Shown in pieces: positions 1 to 8,113 of a DNA stretch of 36,155 nucleotides. Below the pieces are notes generated by a model. It was not told the origin of the DNA. It saw only the letters and a program-made list of their open reading frames with translations, and made no database searches. The position numbers and the translations under genes were made by a program. How positions within the stretch are numbered: position 1 is the first letter of the stretch; each line of letters starts with the position of its first letter. The DNA is from Bacteroidota bacterium (lineage in GTDB: Bacteria > Bacteroidota > Bacteroidia > Chitinophagales > JADJOU01). The DNA lies in contig JADJOU010000026.1 of assembly GCA_016713645.1 (NCBI GenBank), forward strand, positions 1 through 36,155. Direction: 5' to 3'.

Positions 1-913
1 TTGTTCCGTCAATATTTGACTTTATGAGTTCATTAAATTCAGAACGTGTTATTACTATCTCTATATCAACGTCATTTCCATCTTCATCTGCAAAACCTGA
101 AACTTCAATTTCTGCCGATGTTTTTGCTGAAAGAATAATTTTGGCATCTTCTGACAAACGTAAAAGTTTTAAGTAAACTGCATTTAATTTACCTGAAGCA
201 CTTTTCATTTTATCTTCTAAATCAGAAAATTTATAATTTTCGTAGAGTTTTGGAATAATAAGTTTTTCAACTATTAAACTATCAAAGTCTGCACCACCTA
301 AAAAATTATCTCCCTCGTGGTCTAAAACTTTCATTTCTCCTTCTTTTATTTTTATTAAAGCGACATCAAAAGTTCCACCGCCTAAATCATAAACTAGCCA
401 TTGGCCTTCTTTCATTTCTCTTTCCTTCTTCATATTGGCGTATGCTAAACTTGCCGCAATCGGTTCTTGTAATAATACAACTTGTTTAAATCCTGCCTGA
501 ATACCTGCTTCTTTTGTTGCATTTGATTGAATATGGTCAAAAGATGCCGGAATGGTAATAACAACTGCATCTAGATTATCTCCTGTATTAACAAAAGTTT
601 TTAATTCTTTAAGCACTTGCGCTGAAAGCTCAATTGGTGTCTTAGATTGGTTTAAAGATTTTACTGGAAAACTTTCAGAAGTTCCCATTTTTCTTTTAAA
701 AACACTTTTGACATTTTCCGGTTCTCTTTCAGCAAAAACTCTTGCTTGTTTTCCAACCAGAATTTTATCTTTTTTGTATCCAACTATTGAAGGAAGGGTT
801 CGAGAACCCATATCTTGTGGATTAGAAAAAATAAAAACTTCGCCTTTCACAAATTTTGCAATTGCACTATTAGTAGTGCCTAAATCTATACCGTAGTTAA
901 TTGTATTTTCCAT
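1..913 (-). CDS. Hsp70/DnaK-family chaperone, N-terminal ATPase domain (cut by window start)
   Basis: An uninterrupted reading frame starts at ATG 913 and leaves the window after about 304 residues, so only the nucleotide-binding domain is seen. Hsp70 hallmarks appear in order: the phosphate-1 loop YGIDLGTTNSAIAKF at residues 7-21, an EPIAASLAYA segment, the phosphate-2 loop YDLGGGTFDVALI, and a GGADFD motif. The family uses ATP to drive cycles of client binding and release, with a J-protein and usually a GrpE-type exchange factor. It starts 16 bases after the stop of the GrpE-like gene, at the end of a tight cassette. Its setting beside a membrane J-like gene suggests an accessory, not the housekeeping, Hsp70. 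Whether the substrate-binding domain is present cannot be seen. Confidence 0.93.
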   Translation of the reverse strand, partial: MENTINYGIDLGTTNSAIAKFVKGEVFIFSNPQDMGSRTLPSIVGYKKDKILVGKQARVFAEREPENVKSVFKRKMGTSESFPVKSLNQSKTPIELSAQVLKELKTFVNTGDNLDAVVITIPASFDHIQSNATKEAGIQAGFKQVVLLQEPIAASLAYANMKKEREMKEGQWLVYDLGGGTFDVALIKIKEGEMKVLDHEGDNFLGGADFDSLIVEKLIIPKLYENYKFSDLEDKMKSASGKLNAVYLKLLRLSEDAKIILSAKTSAEIEVSGFADEDGNDVDIEIVITRSEFNELIKSNIDGT

Positions 914-929
914 TTTTGATGATTTTCTT

Positions 930-1322
930 TTATTTATGAATAATTTTAGATTGAACAATAACTAATGCAGGCTGTACAATTACTTTCAATATTTTATCAT
1001 TTTCTTGATAAGCATAAAATATAATTGGTTTTATAACTTCTATGATTTCAAGATTTTCAATACTTGTGCCGGAAATGGTTGCTTCGCAGTCTGTTCGAGT
1101 ATCTGTGTAGCTTTCTCCTAATGGGTTATGAAAGGATAATCCAATTGTCGTAGTTCCTTTAAAGAATTCTTCCTCCATAATTCCTTTCATTTTGTTTATA
1201 TTTCTTTGGATAGAATTTTCTTCTTTTAGGTTCGTTGCTTTTTTCTCAATTTCAAATATCTGATTCATAAAATCAAGATAGGCTTGGGGTACTTTTACTG
1301 TTACTTTTTTTATTTCATGCAT
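930..1322 (-). CDS. Small GrpE-like protein (putative Hsp70 nucleotide-exchange factor)
   Basis: This 130-residue protein has a charged, helical N-terminal half (about residues 1-55) and a beta-rich C-terminal half. The tail, with VIKPIIFY and then VIVQPALVIVQ, resembles the beta-domain end of GrpE, where a leucine/arginine-rich strand carries the pattern RPAxVxV. It starts 14 bases after the upstream membrane protein and ends 16 bases before the Hsp70 start, the position expected for an Hsp70 partner. If right, it would speed ADP release from the neighbouring Hsp70. It is shorter than housekeeping GrpE (about 170-200 residues). The similarity is weak and judged by eye, and context carries much of the call. 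Confidence 0.5.
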   Translation of the reverse strand: MHEIKKVTVKVPQAYLDFMNQIFEIEKKATNLKEENSIQRNINKMKGIMEEEFFKGTTTIGLSFHNPLGESYTDTRTDCEATISGTSIENLEIIEVIKPIIFYAYQENDKILKVIVQPALVIVQSKIIHK

Positions 1323-1336
1323 TTTTTTATGTTTAA

Positions 1337-3253
1337 TTATTTTCTAAAAAATTGTGATTGATCTATGGCAGATGATGAAGCGTTGCCGTCAGCAACAGTA
1401 TATAGTGTTATAGTTGCATTTGTGTAGCCCCTATCGCTATCTTCAAAATATTCTGTTCCGTCAAATTCTGAAAAATTTATATCGGATTCAAAGTTTCCCT
1501 TTGTACCACAACTGTTTTCTATTTCTGGGTTCCAGTCGTTGCCATAAAAGACTCTAATTTTATAATCGCCTTGTGCAATGTTAGACATAGTAAAACTTGA
1601 ATTTTTTTGAACATATTCATTTCTTATTGTTCTGTCATTATCTATGCTATACAAGCAAATAATTGCATCTGAATTGCCCCCATTTTTTATTGTTAAGGTC
1701 GCATTGCCACTATAAATACCCTTACCAAAGCAATCTGTTAGTGGTGATGCTCCATCTTGTAATTGGTTCCCTTTATATTGACTTTCGGCTGGTGATGAAT
1801 ACTCGTTTGTTGTTGCAGTTCTAGAATTATTGTTTGTATATGAATTGTCGTTTGATGTTTCTGGTGCTCTGTAACTTTCTGCAGTACTTGGGTAATCGCT
1901 TGACGAAGATTTATGAGAATTTCCCCATAAGACAATTAATCCGATAACAACAATACCAAAAAGCAACACATAACCTGAATTATTGTCATGTGATTTTGTT
2001 GATGATGATGTTTTGCTGGTCTTGAAACTAATCTTGTTTGATCTGGTGATAAACTTTTTCTTTCTCTAACTAGATCAATTTTCGTTTTTAAATCTGTAAG
2101 TTGTTTTTTACATCTTGTACATTATCTCTTGTTTCTACATTTAAGCCTGTAATATTGTTTGCTTTGTTGATTAAGTCAAGGGAAACATCAATATTAGAAA
2201 ATGAATTCAAAACTACTATTGACATTGCTCTTAATGATAAAGCAACCTGATTTTTAATTTCATCGAAAGCAGTTGGCAAATTATTTACATCTAGTATTGA
2301 AATTGATGAATTTACCCAATTTAATAAAGCTGCTGGCGTAGTGGTTTTATCTTCTATTTCCTTAAGTTTTGTTTTTGTTTGAATTAAGTAACCTGCATAT
2401 TTCCTTAGAATTGGTGAAATCTTCTCTTGCTCAATTCTTTCTTGATTTTCTTTCTAACTATTTCATAGTTCTTTTGAAATGTTGGCTTGTCAATTCCGTC
2501 AATATTTAAAGTTAATACGTGTTCTAATAAGTCGTTGCAAACTTGTGGATTATCAAAATTGTCCCAAATAACAACATTTAAATAGTTGATTTCGTTTGCA
2601 ATTTTCAAAATTTGACTTTGAAAGTAATTTGGCAAACAATTCAAAATATCACTTGGAAAATTTGCAACAACTAAATCAACAACTTCATCTATATCGTCCT
2701 CGTTATAAACACTTTCTTCATTTTTTATGTCTCTTTTTATTTCTGCTATTTCATCAATTCGATTCTGAATGTTATTAGAAACACTTTTATATCCAATGTT
2801 TATTTCACTTTGTGATATTAAGAATGAAGTTTTCAAAATTGCTTTTGTTTTAACAACATCTTCGTTTACAAATGCACTTAAAAGTGCTTTGTCAAACTTT
2901 GGTGCATAATACGGACTAATAAATTTCACGAATTCTGGTAACTTAAAAATGCTGTCCTGTTTGAAGTTTGTAAACACATCTTCATTTCCAGTTACTAAAA
3001 AAATGTTTAATTTTTTATTTGATATAAGGTATAAATAAAACTCTTTCAAATCTTTATTTGCAAGTTCGTCAATTACTTTTTCGCAGTCACTTTTTGTGAG
3101 TTGAAGTCCGTAATAGTCTAAAAGTACATTGTCTGATAAGTCAATGTCTGCAAATAATTTTCGTTTAGCCTTTTTTATAAGGTCATAATCAATGCTTGTC
3201 GTGTCAGCAAAGTTTGATAATCCTAATATTTCAATTGGGTTGATATACTGCAT
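1337..3253 (-). CDS. J-like, coiled-coil, single-pass membrane protein (read across three frameshifts)
   Basis: Three pieces in different frames join into one protein of about 640 residues if single bases are corrected near 2450, 2097 and 2020. The N-terminus (start ATG 3253) opens INPIEILGLS and a basic helix KKAKRKL, resembling a J domain but with no HPD tripeptide. A long helical region follows, then a polar linker rich in Ser and Lys, one membrane helix (LLFGIVVIGLIVLW) and a Ser/Asn-rich stretch. The C-terminal domain of about 120 residues is probably beta-rich, has two cysteines (SCGTKG, DCFGKG) and includes YKIRVFYGNDWNP. The middle piece has no usable start codon of its own, which supports one gene. 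It leads the GrpE-like and Hsp70 genes and could bring the Hsp70 to the membrane. Without HPD it may not stimulate ATPase. Confidence 0.6.
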
Positions 3254-3773
3254 TTACTTAATCGTTTTCAATGTTTAGTAGTTGTCAATGGACAGCCGGT
3301 GAGCTTTGGTGCAGTTGAGCAAAATAAATATATTGTAAAAGCTTTGGCTTTTTATCTTATTGTTTGTCAGTCTGTTCATTTTTGTGTTAAGTCTTTTTTA
3401 ATGATTCATTACGATATACTAACGTGTGATTTTCATTCATTTTATAAATATATATAATTCAATACAAAAGATGAATATAAAATTAATAAATGTTGTCAAA
3501 TTATTAGGTATTTGCAGGCCTGTTTGACTAATTATGAAGGTGACTCGTTTGCATCCTGCTTGCGGTGTCTTTGATCTAGTTTAATATGAAATTCATCAAT
3601 TTTGCTAAAGATAGGATAGGCGAAAGTTGATAAACCTACTCGAGAGAACTAGATAATATCCGCCTTCATTTGACGTACTGAAAACATTGGATACTATTAA
3701 AAGTAAGGGCTTTGGTTTCAATATTATTGTATTTACCCTATATGTTTTATTTTGTAGTTTATTAAATTTTATA
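3254..3773. other. AT-rich intergenic region, no gene seen
   Basis: No convincing reading frame is visible on either strand. A weak hairpin with a T run (AAAAGC, loop TTTG, GCTTTT, 3337-3352) could terminate leftward transcription from the small secreted-protein gene. The promoter for the chaperone cassette should lie near 3254-3400, but I cannot place it. Confidence 0.5.
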
Positions 3774-4271
3774 TTAAAATTTGTTGTGAATTAAAGTTAT
3801 GTTATAACTTGTCATTAAATACCCATTGTGATTGTTTTGATATGAGGTTAAATATATTAAATATTTACCTTTGGTATAGATAATATCAATTGTTTCTTTA
3901 TCTTTTTGATTGGTCTCTTTGTAAGAAAATCCTAATGTTTTTAATTGAATTTTTATCTGTAAATATTCTTTTACAAATGGTGTTCCATATGAAACACTAT
4001 TTTGATAACCATCTTTTCCGTTTAGGTAAGAAATGATTTTTTCACAACTAGGTGATAATGAGTTTTTACTTTGGTTGTAACAATATTGAGCGCCTAAATA
4101 TTCAACAGAGTTTCTATTTGAGTAAAATGTAAATCCTTTGTTTAATACATAGTTATCAAAATCATCATTATCCATATTTATTAATAAGGTCATGTCTTTA
4201 AGAGATATGTTTTGAGAAAATATTGAAAACAGAATCAATATATTAAAAGAAAATAATAAAATAAATTTCAT
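3774..4271 (-). CDS. Hypothetical exported protein, 165 aa
   Basis: The protein begins with a clear export signal: Met-Lys followed by a hydrophobic stretch (residues 4-17), ending FSQ at about residue 20. The mature part has two cysteines (YCYNQ and PSCEK) that could pair. It is rich in Asn, Lys and Tyr, as expected of AT-rich Bacteroidota genes. I do not recognise a family and assign no function. It has long spacers on both sides and no obvious operon partner. The frame is intact for its full length, unlike many neighbours. Confidence 0.7.
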   Translation of the reverse strand: MKFILLFSFNILILFSIFSQNISLKDMTLLINMDNDDFDNYVLNKGFTFYSNRNSVEYLGAQYCYNQSKNSLSPSCEKIISYLNGKDGYQNSVSYGTPFVKEYLQIKIQLKTLGFSYKETNQKDKETIDIIYTKGKYLIYLTSYQNNHNGYLMTSYNITLIHNKF

Positions 4272-4450
4272 AGATTTAATCGATAAAAAGGTTGATAAAA
4301 TTAAAAAATTATGTTTTGAGACTTAAGGAAATTTACTATTTCGAAGCACTAAACTGTCTGCTAGCATTGAACTTGATTCGAAGCATGTAACTTTAATTAA
4401 CAACTGAACTACCAATAATTTGTAGGTGCTATTAGTTGCTGATATTTGTT

Positions 4451-4958
4451 TTAATATGTTTTGCAGCTACGACATTCATGAATGTATAGAACAAGGTTAA
4501 TACTCTTCGTTAATTCAATTGTTTTTAGTGTAAAGTATTCCGGAATTATATCTTGACTTTCATATTTCTTGCCCGATTCGACAGGCACTATTAATGATTC
4601 AATTTCACGGATTTCAAAACCGTCTTTGTCTATTAGAGTGAACTTAAATGATATACCGTATGTAACTTCTTTGATGCCAATTGAATCAAGAAGTGCAATG
4701 TCAAAGTTTATTTTATAGCCAAATAAATAGCCACCGTGTCGGTTTACGAATTTTGCGTCACCGTTGATATTTTTAAAGTTAGATAAAGGAATATTATTAA
4801 ATAGTGCAACCTTATTGTATACAACTTTACCTTCGTTTGGCACAGTTAGCTTAATCCAAGTGTCAATGGGAGGTTTTTTTGTCTGGTTATAATTAAAAAC
4901 TGGAAGCAGCAATTATTGCTGAAAGTATTATAATTATTATGATTGCTTTTCTGTTCAT
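4451..4958 (-). CDS. Hypothetical exported protein, about 168 aa (frameshift near start)
   Basis: The longest open stretch begins mid-protein at 4912, but an ATG at 4958 in another frame encodes an ideal signal segment: MNRKA, then six isoleucines and LSAIIAA. Removing one T from a run of five (plus-strand A run 4895-4899) joins it smoothly to the body, reading SSFNYNQTKKPP. The mature protein is a probable beta-rich domain with a C-terminal CRSC motif. No family is recognised. The repair makes a homopolymer sequencing error very likely here. The start at 4958 is preferred because it supplies the missing export signal. Confidence 0.62.
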
Positions 4959-5138
4959 ATTAAAGTTGATATATCGCTTCAATTTCTTTTCTTAAATTAT
5001 CTTTCCATTTGTCTGCGAGAAGAATATAAATCACCCCGCTTCTCATCGTCTTTAGCCTTTGCTTTATGGGCTTGGGACGAGGAGCGAATCTGACATATCT
5101 GCTATTTTATTTTCTACTTTCTATCATATTTTTTTGCA

Positions 5139-5336
5139 CTACAATAATGCCTTAATGCTATTACTAATGAAAGCCATAATTCTAAAGTAACTATTATTTT
5201 CACACATAACTTGACCTTTTTTGATTTTGTTTTCTATTGCTGTTTGTCCCTTTTGCTGATTAGTTTGGTTTAAGACTAGGAAGGGTAGGATTGTTCCTTC
5301 GTTTTCTTTGTAAAATGTTTCTATAAATTTAAGCAT
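5139..5336 (-). CDS. Short hypothetical protein, 65 aa (uncertain)
   Basis: A 65-residue frame from an ATG at 5336 has a natural-looking composition (MLKFIETFYKENEG at the start) but no recognisable motif, signal peptide or membrane segment. It lies about 75 bases downstream of the reconstructed end of the large ATPase gene, on the same strand. It may be a remnant or an out-of-frame part of a longer gene. The 4959-5138 stretch after it has short coding-like segments in several frames that I cannot resolve. Confidence 0.28.
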   Translation of the reverse strand: MLKFIETFYKENEGTILPFLVLNQTNQQKGQTAIENKIKKGQVMCENNSYFRIMAFISNSIKALL

Positions 5337-5411
5337 CGTATTATTCTATAAGCATTTTTGAATTTGCTTTTTCTGCCATTTAAATAGTTTCCCTATTGCC
5401 ATTTAGATTTT

Positions 5412-7047
5412 TTATTCCTCCCAATTCGTTGCTGGTAGTTCATTCAACTGCTTTTCTAATTCATTGATTTTCTTTAGTCGGTTTAGGTGGGAAGTAAATT
5501 GTTCTTTTACAATTCCAGCATTCAACATCAATATCAGAAGTTAAATAATTAAAATCAAGGATTAAGTCAGAGTCGCAATGTGGGCAGGGGGACCAAGAGT
5601 TCGAAAGCCAGTCTGTTAGTACTTTTTTGGCATTAATTATCCTATTAACTCTAGGGTCTCCTACAAAATACATATTAGTCGGTTTTTTAGAATTGCCCTT
5701 GTCGCCGCCGACCATAAAAAGAAAACCTTTGTCTACCCAGGAAGCAACTCTAGGTCTTACTGCATTAGTTGAAACTTTATAAATATTAGAAGCCAAATGG
5801 TTAATTGAGAAAAATTCACGGTCTATTTTTTTGATTTCATTTGTAATTTCTGATCCATATATTTCTTGAGAGATTTTCTCAGATATTTTTAATGATGCTC
5901 GATCTAACGTCCTATTGTCAAGCTTTGAAACATTATTATTTATTAATGTTTGTTCTGAGATAATTTCTTGACAAATTCTAATTAAATTTCTAGGAGAACG
6001 CCAAGACAATATTGTTACAGAGTCATCCGCACTTACATTATTTTTTGATTCAAACAAACTTTCTAAATTTTTTATTTCTTTTTTTGAAAATGCTTGTAAT
6101 CGATTTGATAACATTTCCAAAAGTCTATCACGAGACCAAATTAATGAATGAATGCTTATTCTATCTGGTCTTCCGGATTTAAGTAAATACTCATAGATTT
6201 TATCCCATAAAAAATATTTAAAAGCATAACCTTTAATTCCATGTGTTTCTAGATCTTTAATCAGCGGCTCAATTAATCTAAAAGTTGCCTCGGAATCACT
6301 AGTCGTCAAATGAGTTTCGTCAACTTTGTCAATTAAAACATAAATTGACTTGAATCCGATTTTTTGAGCTAATTCGTAGATTAACTCCATTTGAAATTTA
6401 TACGATTGGCTTAGTTTTTTTTCCTCTTGTTTTAATTCAGGGAGGTCTAGTTCTGGCAAATCATATTTTTTAAGCAGAAAATTTAATAGTGAGTCTAAAA
6501 CGCCAATATTTTCATTCCAATACTTTTTAATTTTTTCTGTAACTGACTTAATTTCGTTTAGAGTTTCTGTAACTTTAGCCCCTGATATTTCTCCTAGATA
6601 GTTATGACAAAGTATGCTTAAATTTTTCTTATCTTCTTTAGAAAAGTTATTTAAAGTGTCAGGGTATTCAGCAATCCAAATTACTAAATTTAAGAGTGTT
6701 CTTTGGATTATGTTTTTTAAATGATAGTTAAGGGTTATGTCATTTAAGTTCTGGCTATTTCCTAGCTCAAATCTATCATATGTTACGCAAAGAACCGGTT
6801 TGTCTCTACTCCAGATTTCTATCATACGTCTTTGAGCTGTCTTTCCACTCCCTCTAGGCGCTAATACGATATGTGATGCTGGTGAATTAAAATCACCTTG
6901 AATCGATTCATAATATGGTGGCGCAATAAAATAATCTTCTAAATTTTCTTCTTGGTCAGCATTTGTATAAGCAAATGGGTCTTTTATAAAACCTAAATTT
7001 TGATAAATGTTACTCATGTGGGTCATATTTGGATGTTGTCTTTTCAA
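5412..7047 (-). CDS. Large P-loop ATPase with C-terminal zinc ribbon (Sll1717-like)
   Basis: The N-terminus reads DPFAYTNADQEE and later YFIAPPYYE, followed by a Walker A motif APRGSGKT at residues 63-70 and a Walker B-like strand YVLIDKVDE at 236-244. A helical lid and probable winged-helix region follow. A C-terminal zinc ribbon has cysteines at about 488, 491, 510 and 513 (CPHC and CWNC). This layout matches the uncharacterised P-loop ATPase family typified by cyanobacterial Sll1717, as I recall it. The frame stops at 5461, but removing one A near 5468 extends it to KKINELEKQLNELPATNWEE and a stop at 5412, about 544 residues. Such ATPases often sit in accessory or defence-like regions. No partner nuclease or methylase is visible. 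The start could also be the later methionine in MSNIYQ. Confidence 0.75.
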
Positions 7048-7194
7048 TTGTGATTAACTTGTTTATTTGGATTATTTTTTCACCCATATTCACATCGTAT
7101 GAGTAAACATGCAAAATCTATTCATCCTTCTTCAAAGATAAAAAATATTTGCAAAGTGTTCATATGACTTCGAAATATTGAACATTCTAGTATG

Positions 7195-7272
7195 CCCGCA
7201 TGAAGGATCGCAGCCGGCGCGCAGCAAGGCGCAGAGCCTGACCTCCCGACGGAACTAGGGAGGACATGCCCA
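7195..7272. other. GC-rich structured element of unknown nature
   Basis: A block far richer in G+C than its surroundings contains a direct repeat GGCGC around a GCAGCAA core (about 7216-7232). It also has a 6-bp hairpin, CCTCCC (7242-7247) pairing with GGGAGG (7258-7263) over a 10-base loop. It has no open reading frame. It could be a dispersed intergenic repeat, a small RNA or a terminator-like structure for the leftward side. The evidence does not separate these. Confidence 0.4.
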
Positions 7273-7528
7273 AAAACATCCACTTTTTAAAATTCCCACC
7301 ACTTTTTCCCACTTCCCCTAAAAATGGTAGTTTCAGGACTGGCTTTTTCACCAAAATAGGTCAAAATGGACAGAGAATTTCCCGTTTGGAGGAATTTATA
7401 CATTAATGGGGACAAGCACAATCCACAGGGTGTAGATAAGCTTATGCACGAATACACATTCTTTGCATATACCCACTATCCCAATAAATAAAGGGTTTGA
7501 ATGTATTTTGGTTTGGATGGATGTGCGG

Positions 7529-7572
7529 TAATCCACACAATATGCACAAAGTCAAGGAATTTGTGTGGATAT
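7529..7572. promoter_or_regulatory. Inverted pair of DnaA-box-like sites
   Basis: ATCCACACAA at 7531-7540 is exactly reverse-complementary to TTGTGTGGAT at 7561-7570. Each arm contains a one-mismatch match to the DnaA box TTATCCACA (TAATCCACA at 7529-7537; ATATCCACA on the minus strand at 7564-7572). A weaker match, CAATCCACA, is at 7419-7427. The pair could bind DnaA or any dimeric regulator of the dcw operon. Confidence 0.4.
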
Positions 7573-7578
7573 TATTAT

Positions 7579-7613
7579 TGGTCAAATGTGGAGTTTTGTG
7601 GGAATAAATGGAA
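7579..7613 (+). promoter_or_regulatory. Likely MraZ operator: four TGG repeats at 10-bp spacing
   Basis: TGGTC (7579), TGGAG (7589), TGGGA (7599) and TGGAA (7609) start exactly 10 bases apart, one helical turn each. E. coli MraZ binds TGGGN repeats separated by 5 bases just upstream of its own gene, so spacing and position agree with autoregulation. A poor -7-like element TACTTTTA (7622-7629) lies just after the array, which would let bound MraZ block transcription. Confidence 0.65.
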
Positions 7614-7649
7614 ATACATTATACTTTTACATTGTAATATAACAGAACG

Positions 7650-8102
7650 ATGGGTTTTTTAGGAGAACATGAGATTAGATTAGACGACAAAGGGCGGGCG
7701 CGGATTCCCTCTTCTTTGAAGGATAAACTATCTCCTAAGGCCAACAATAAATTTGTGGTCACCCGTGGGTTTGAAAATTGCCTCTTGCTCTATCCTTACG
7801 ATGTGTGGGAGACGGTCACCGAAGAACTCAAGAACCTCAATACCTTCGTCAAAGAAAATCGAGATTTCCTCAGAAGGTTTATGGGCGGTGCGACCGAATT
7901 GACGATGGATGGCAATGATCGCGTGAATCTGCCGAATCATCTCTTGGACTATGCAAATATTAAAAAAGAAATCATATTGGCTCCTCAGAACGATAAATAC
8001 GAAATCTGGGATAAGAAGACTTATGATGACTTGATGAATAGTGATAATGGTTCGAGTTATGAGGAATTGGCTGAGCGCGTCATGGGTAAAATCAATCGCT
8101 AA
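7650..8102 (+). CDS. mraZ: Transcriptional regulator MraZ
   Basis: This 150-residue protein has two AbrB-like SpoVT domains, the family's usual length and layout. The first starts GEHEIRLDDKGRARIPSSLK and the second is centred on GGATELTMDGNDRVNLP. MraZ binds repeats in its own promoter and represses the dcw cluster in E. coli; the same role is inferred here because a matching operator lies 37 bases upstream. It is the first gene of the operon and ends 11 bases before rsmH. The start ATG follows the probable promoter closely, and no ribosome binding site is obvious, which is normal for Bacteroidota. Confidence 0.96.
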   Translation: MGFLGEHEIRLDDKGRARIPSSLKDKLSPKANNKFVVTRGFENCLLLYPYDVWETVTEELKNLNTFVKENRDFLRRFMGGATELTMDGNDRVNLPNHLLDYANIKKEIILAPQNDKYEIWDKKTYDDLMNSDNGSSYEELAERVMGKINR

Positions 8103-8113
8103 ACCAATTTCCA

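Larger units (their letters stand above)
7048..7649. other. Spacer between ATPase gene and dcw operon, with several signals
   Basis: This 600-bp region separates divergently transcribed genes. It holds a short GC-rich structured block (7195-7272), DnaA-box-like motifs (7419-7572), and the mraZ operator and promoter region (7579-7630), each listed separately. No protein-coding frame of note is seen. Confidence 0.7.

Noticed and set aside
552..896. Plus-strand 114-residue frame
   Set aside because: It is the antisense shadow of the Hsp70 ATPase domain, which has unmistakable motifs on the minus strand.
7419..7572. Chromosomal replication origin upstream of mraZ
   Set aside because: Only two or three imperfect boxes, with no clear unwinding region and no dnaA/dnaN neighbours; kept as a regulatory candidate only.
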